This document shows positions 4,949-5,734 of a stretch of DNA of 5,734 nucleotides, piece by piece (the stretch's first letter is position 1; each line of letters opens with the position of its first letter). A model generated the notes under the pieces. The model was not told where the DNA came from. It did not search any database and saw nothing but the letters and a program-made list of their open reading frames with translations. A program made the translations under genes and the position numbers. This stretch comes from Actinomycetota bacterium (GTDB lineage Bacteria > Actinomycetota > CADDZG01 > WHSQ01). The stretch is taken from assembly GCA_016781115.1 (NCBI GenBank), contig JADDQX010000158.1, forward strand, positions 1-5,734. Reading direction: 5' to 3'.

Positions 4949-4975
4949 AGGTGCCTCCGAAAATCGGAGACACCT
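4949..4975 (+). terminator. hairpin downstream of the HTH membrane gene
   Basis: AGGTGCCTCCGA and TCGGAGACACCT pair over 12 bp with one mismatch around an AAA loop, starting 20 nt after the stop at 4926-4928. No U-run follows, which is common for actinobacterial terminators. It is the most stable short hairpin after any gene here and most simply terminates this transcript. The symmetry gives no strand information, so a protein-binding site is possible. Confidence 0.55.
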
Positions 4976-5355
4976 GTCGTGAAAGAACTCTCACGCGATC
5001 TGCTTTGCGTCGGCCGAGGACGCAGCCGAAGGCCCAAGCCACTCGAACGAGCGCCAGCTCCATCCGCCGCGCTGGCCAGGCAACTTCCCGGCACTCCGCC
5101 CGTTCCAATAAGACGGTGACGCAGATCCACAACCGGGGGCCGCAGGTGAAACACGTCAAAGCGTTACCCCGCTTCTGCTTGCATTGCTCATTGTCGTATC
5201 CCTGGTCACAGCGGCTTGGCCGCACGAAGAAACAGCCCTCGACCGGGATGACTCACCTGGACCCCTCGAGGGTCACGCCTCGCCAAGCTTGTGAAGGACC
5301 GACTGGGATGAGGATTATTTCGTTGGAACGTGTGAAGAAGCAGAAGGAGTTGGTG
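4976..5355. other. stretch without an intact gene
   Basis: About 380 bases between the hairpin and the last gene. A short + ORF from GTG 4979 to 5119 (46 residues, Arg/Pro-rich) has no supporting signal and is probably chance. The only coding-like sequence is the broken secreted-peptide ORF at 5146-5294. CCCTCGAGGG at 5263-5272 is a perfect 10-bp palindrome, explained as coding sequence if that ORF is real. No tRNA or convincing promoter is seen. Confidence 0.45.
5146..5294 (+). pseudogene. probable small secreted peptide gene, frameshifted
   Basis: GTG 5146 starts V-K-H-V-K-A-L-P and then loses frame at a run of four C (5167-5170). One further C would join it to PLLLALLIVVSLVTAAW, a textbook Sec signal core, followed by an acidic tail HEETALDRDD and a stop at 5292-5294. 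The joined product would be about 49 residues. Without the repair the hydrophobic frame has no usable start codon upstream. There is no good ribosome binding site before GTG 5146. Alternatives are that it is a dead gene or a chance hydrophobic frame. Confidence 0.35.
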
Positions 5356-5734
5356 ATGAAGCGCGTTTTGCTGTCGTTGTTCGCGGGAGCGATTGTTCTC
5401 AGCACGATTTCCCCCGCATCGTCGGATGACCGTCGTGTCGAGGATTCTGAGGGCGGCGGGAGTGGATCGGTTGATCTGCTCGCTGGTTCTCACGGTCACA
5501 GGGCTGTCGAAGGCGGGGCGGACTTTGGCGGGGGGTTCGGCGGTTACGTGATAGTCCATGACATCGAGAGCGCCGACGACTGGACCTTCGAGGGCGATTC
5601 TCTCGAGCTGCGGCTGACGTCGCGCCGCTGGCGGGTCGCACGGCGACTGTTCGTCAACGCCAATCCGGACGGCTCTCTTACCGGCGTCGTCTTTACCCGC
5701 GACCTATTCCGCGGCTATGCCAACGTCTACAGGC
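5356..5734 (+). CDS. exported protein, N-terminal part (runs off the window)
   Basis: ATG 5356 follows AAGGAG (5344-5349) with 6 nt spacing, so this start is preferred to the in-frame ATG at 5308. The visible 126 residues begin with a Sec signal (Lys2, Arg3, hydrophobic 4-20, then S-P-A-S-S with likely cleavage before DD at about 25-26). There is no lipobox Cys, so it is predicted to be secreted or extracellular rather than lipidated. A Gly/Ser/Asp-rich linker (about 30-65) with FGGGFGGY leads into a domain reading VIVHDIESADDWTFEGDSLE, then a basic segment RRWRVARRLFVNANPDG. I do not recognise the family. No stop before base 5734. Confidence 0.7.
   Translation, partial: MKRVLLSLFAGAIVLSTISPASSDDRRVEDSEGGGSGSVDLLAGSHGHRAVEGGADFGGGFGGYVIVHDIESADDWTFEGDSLELRLTSRRWRVARRLFVNANPDGSLTGVVFTRDLFRGYANVYR

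Noticed and set aside
4979..5119. 46-residue plus-strand ORF from GTG 4979
   Set aside because: Arg/Pro-rich composition, start immediately after the hairpin, no ribosome binding site and no similarity recognised.
4881..5225. 114-residue minus-strand ORF in the 4929-5355 gap
   Set aside because: It has no start signal and no domain, overlaps the end of the HTH gene and runs through the terminator-like hairpin.
1..5734. CRISPR array, tRNA/rRNA genes, integrase attachment sites or toxin-antitoxin genes
   Set aside because: No regularly spaced repeats, cloverleaf, rRNA-like stretch or recognisable Cas, integrase or toxin motif was found on either strand.

Overview
The window is GC-rich bacterial DNA and most likely comes from an actinobacterium-like genome. 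The grounds are the high GC, third codon positions mostly G or C, GTG starts, many short lipoproteins, and several genes that seem to begin at or next to their transcription start (a -10-like hexamer 6-7 nt before the start codon). No ribosomal or single-copy marker gene is present, so the lineage stays an inference.

Layout, left to right. (1) 19-570 (+) is a small lipoprotein with a YLPxGF-type exported domain. (2) 619 to about 1318 (-) is the C-terminal half of an IS110-family transposase, 5'-truncated and crossed by two frameshifts. (3) About 1330-1590 has no intact gene but holds a decayed copy of a sequence that recurs at 3110-3222. (4) 1637-2739 (+) is an exported TolB/PD40-type beta-propeller protein split by one apparent base loss in a C-run. 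(5) 2784-3420 (+) is an operon-like run of very small genes: a four-helix membrane protein, a short ORF coupled to it by ATGA, and a single-helix membrane protein. (6) 3429-3663 (-) is a small soluble protein with a strong ribosome binding site and an internal frameshift, convergent with the run before it. (7) 3664-3960 is a divergent intergenic region carrying three contiguous hairpins. (8) 3961-4419 (+) is a second small lipoprotein. (9) 4497-4928 (+) is a two-helix membrane protein ending in an excisionase/MerR-like helix-turn-helix, the most unusual gene here. (10) 4929-5355 has a strong hairpin after that gene and a probable broken gene for a small secreted peptide. (11) From 5356 to the right edge is the start of an exported protein that runs off the window.

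No complete biochemical pathway or defence system can be seen. The content is accessory: lineage-specific exported and small membrane proteins, transposon debris and a dispersed repeat. Two observations stand out. One is the membrane-tethered HTH protein. The other is the number of single-base frame breaks (about 2199, 3155, 3531, 5170, and two inside the transposase). These mean either real decay or indel errors in the underlying assembly, and the two cannot be told apart from the sequence alone.
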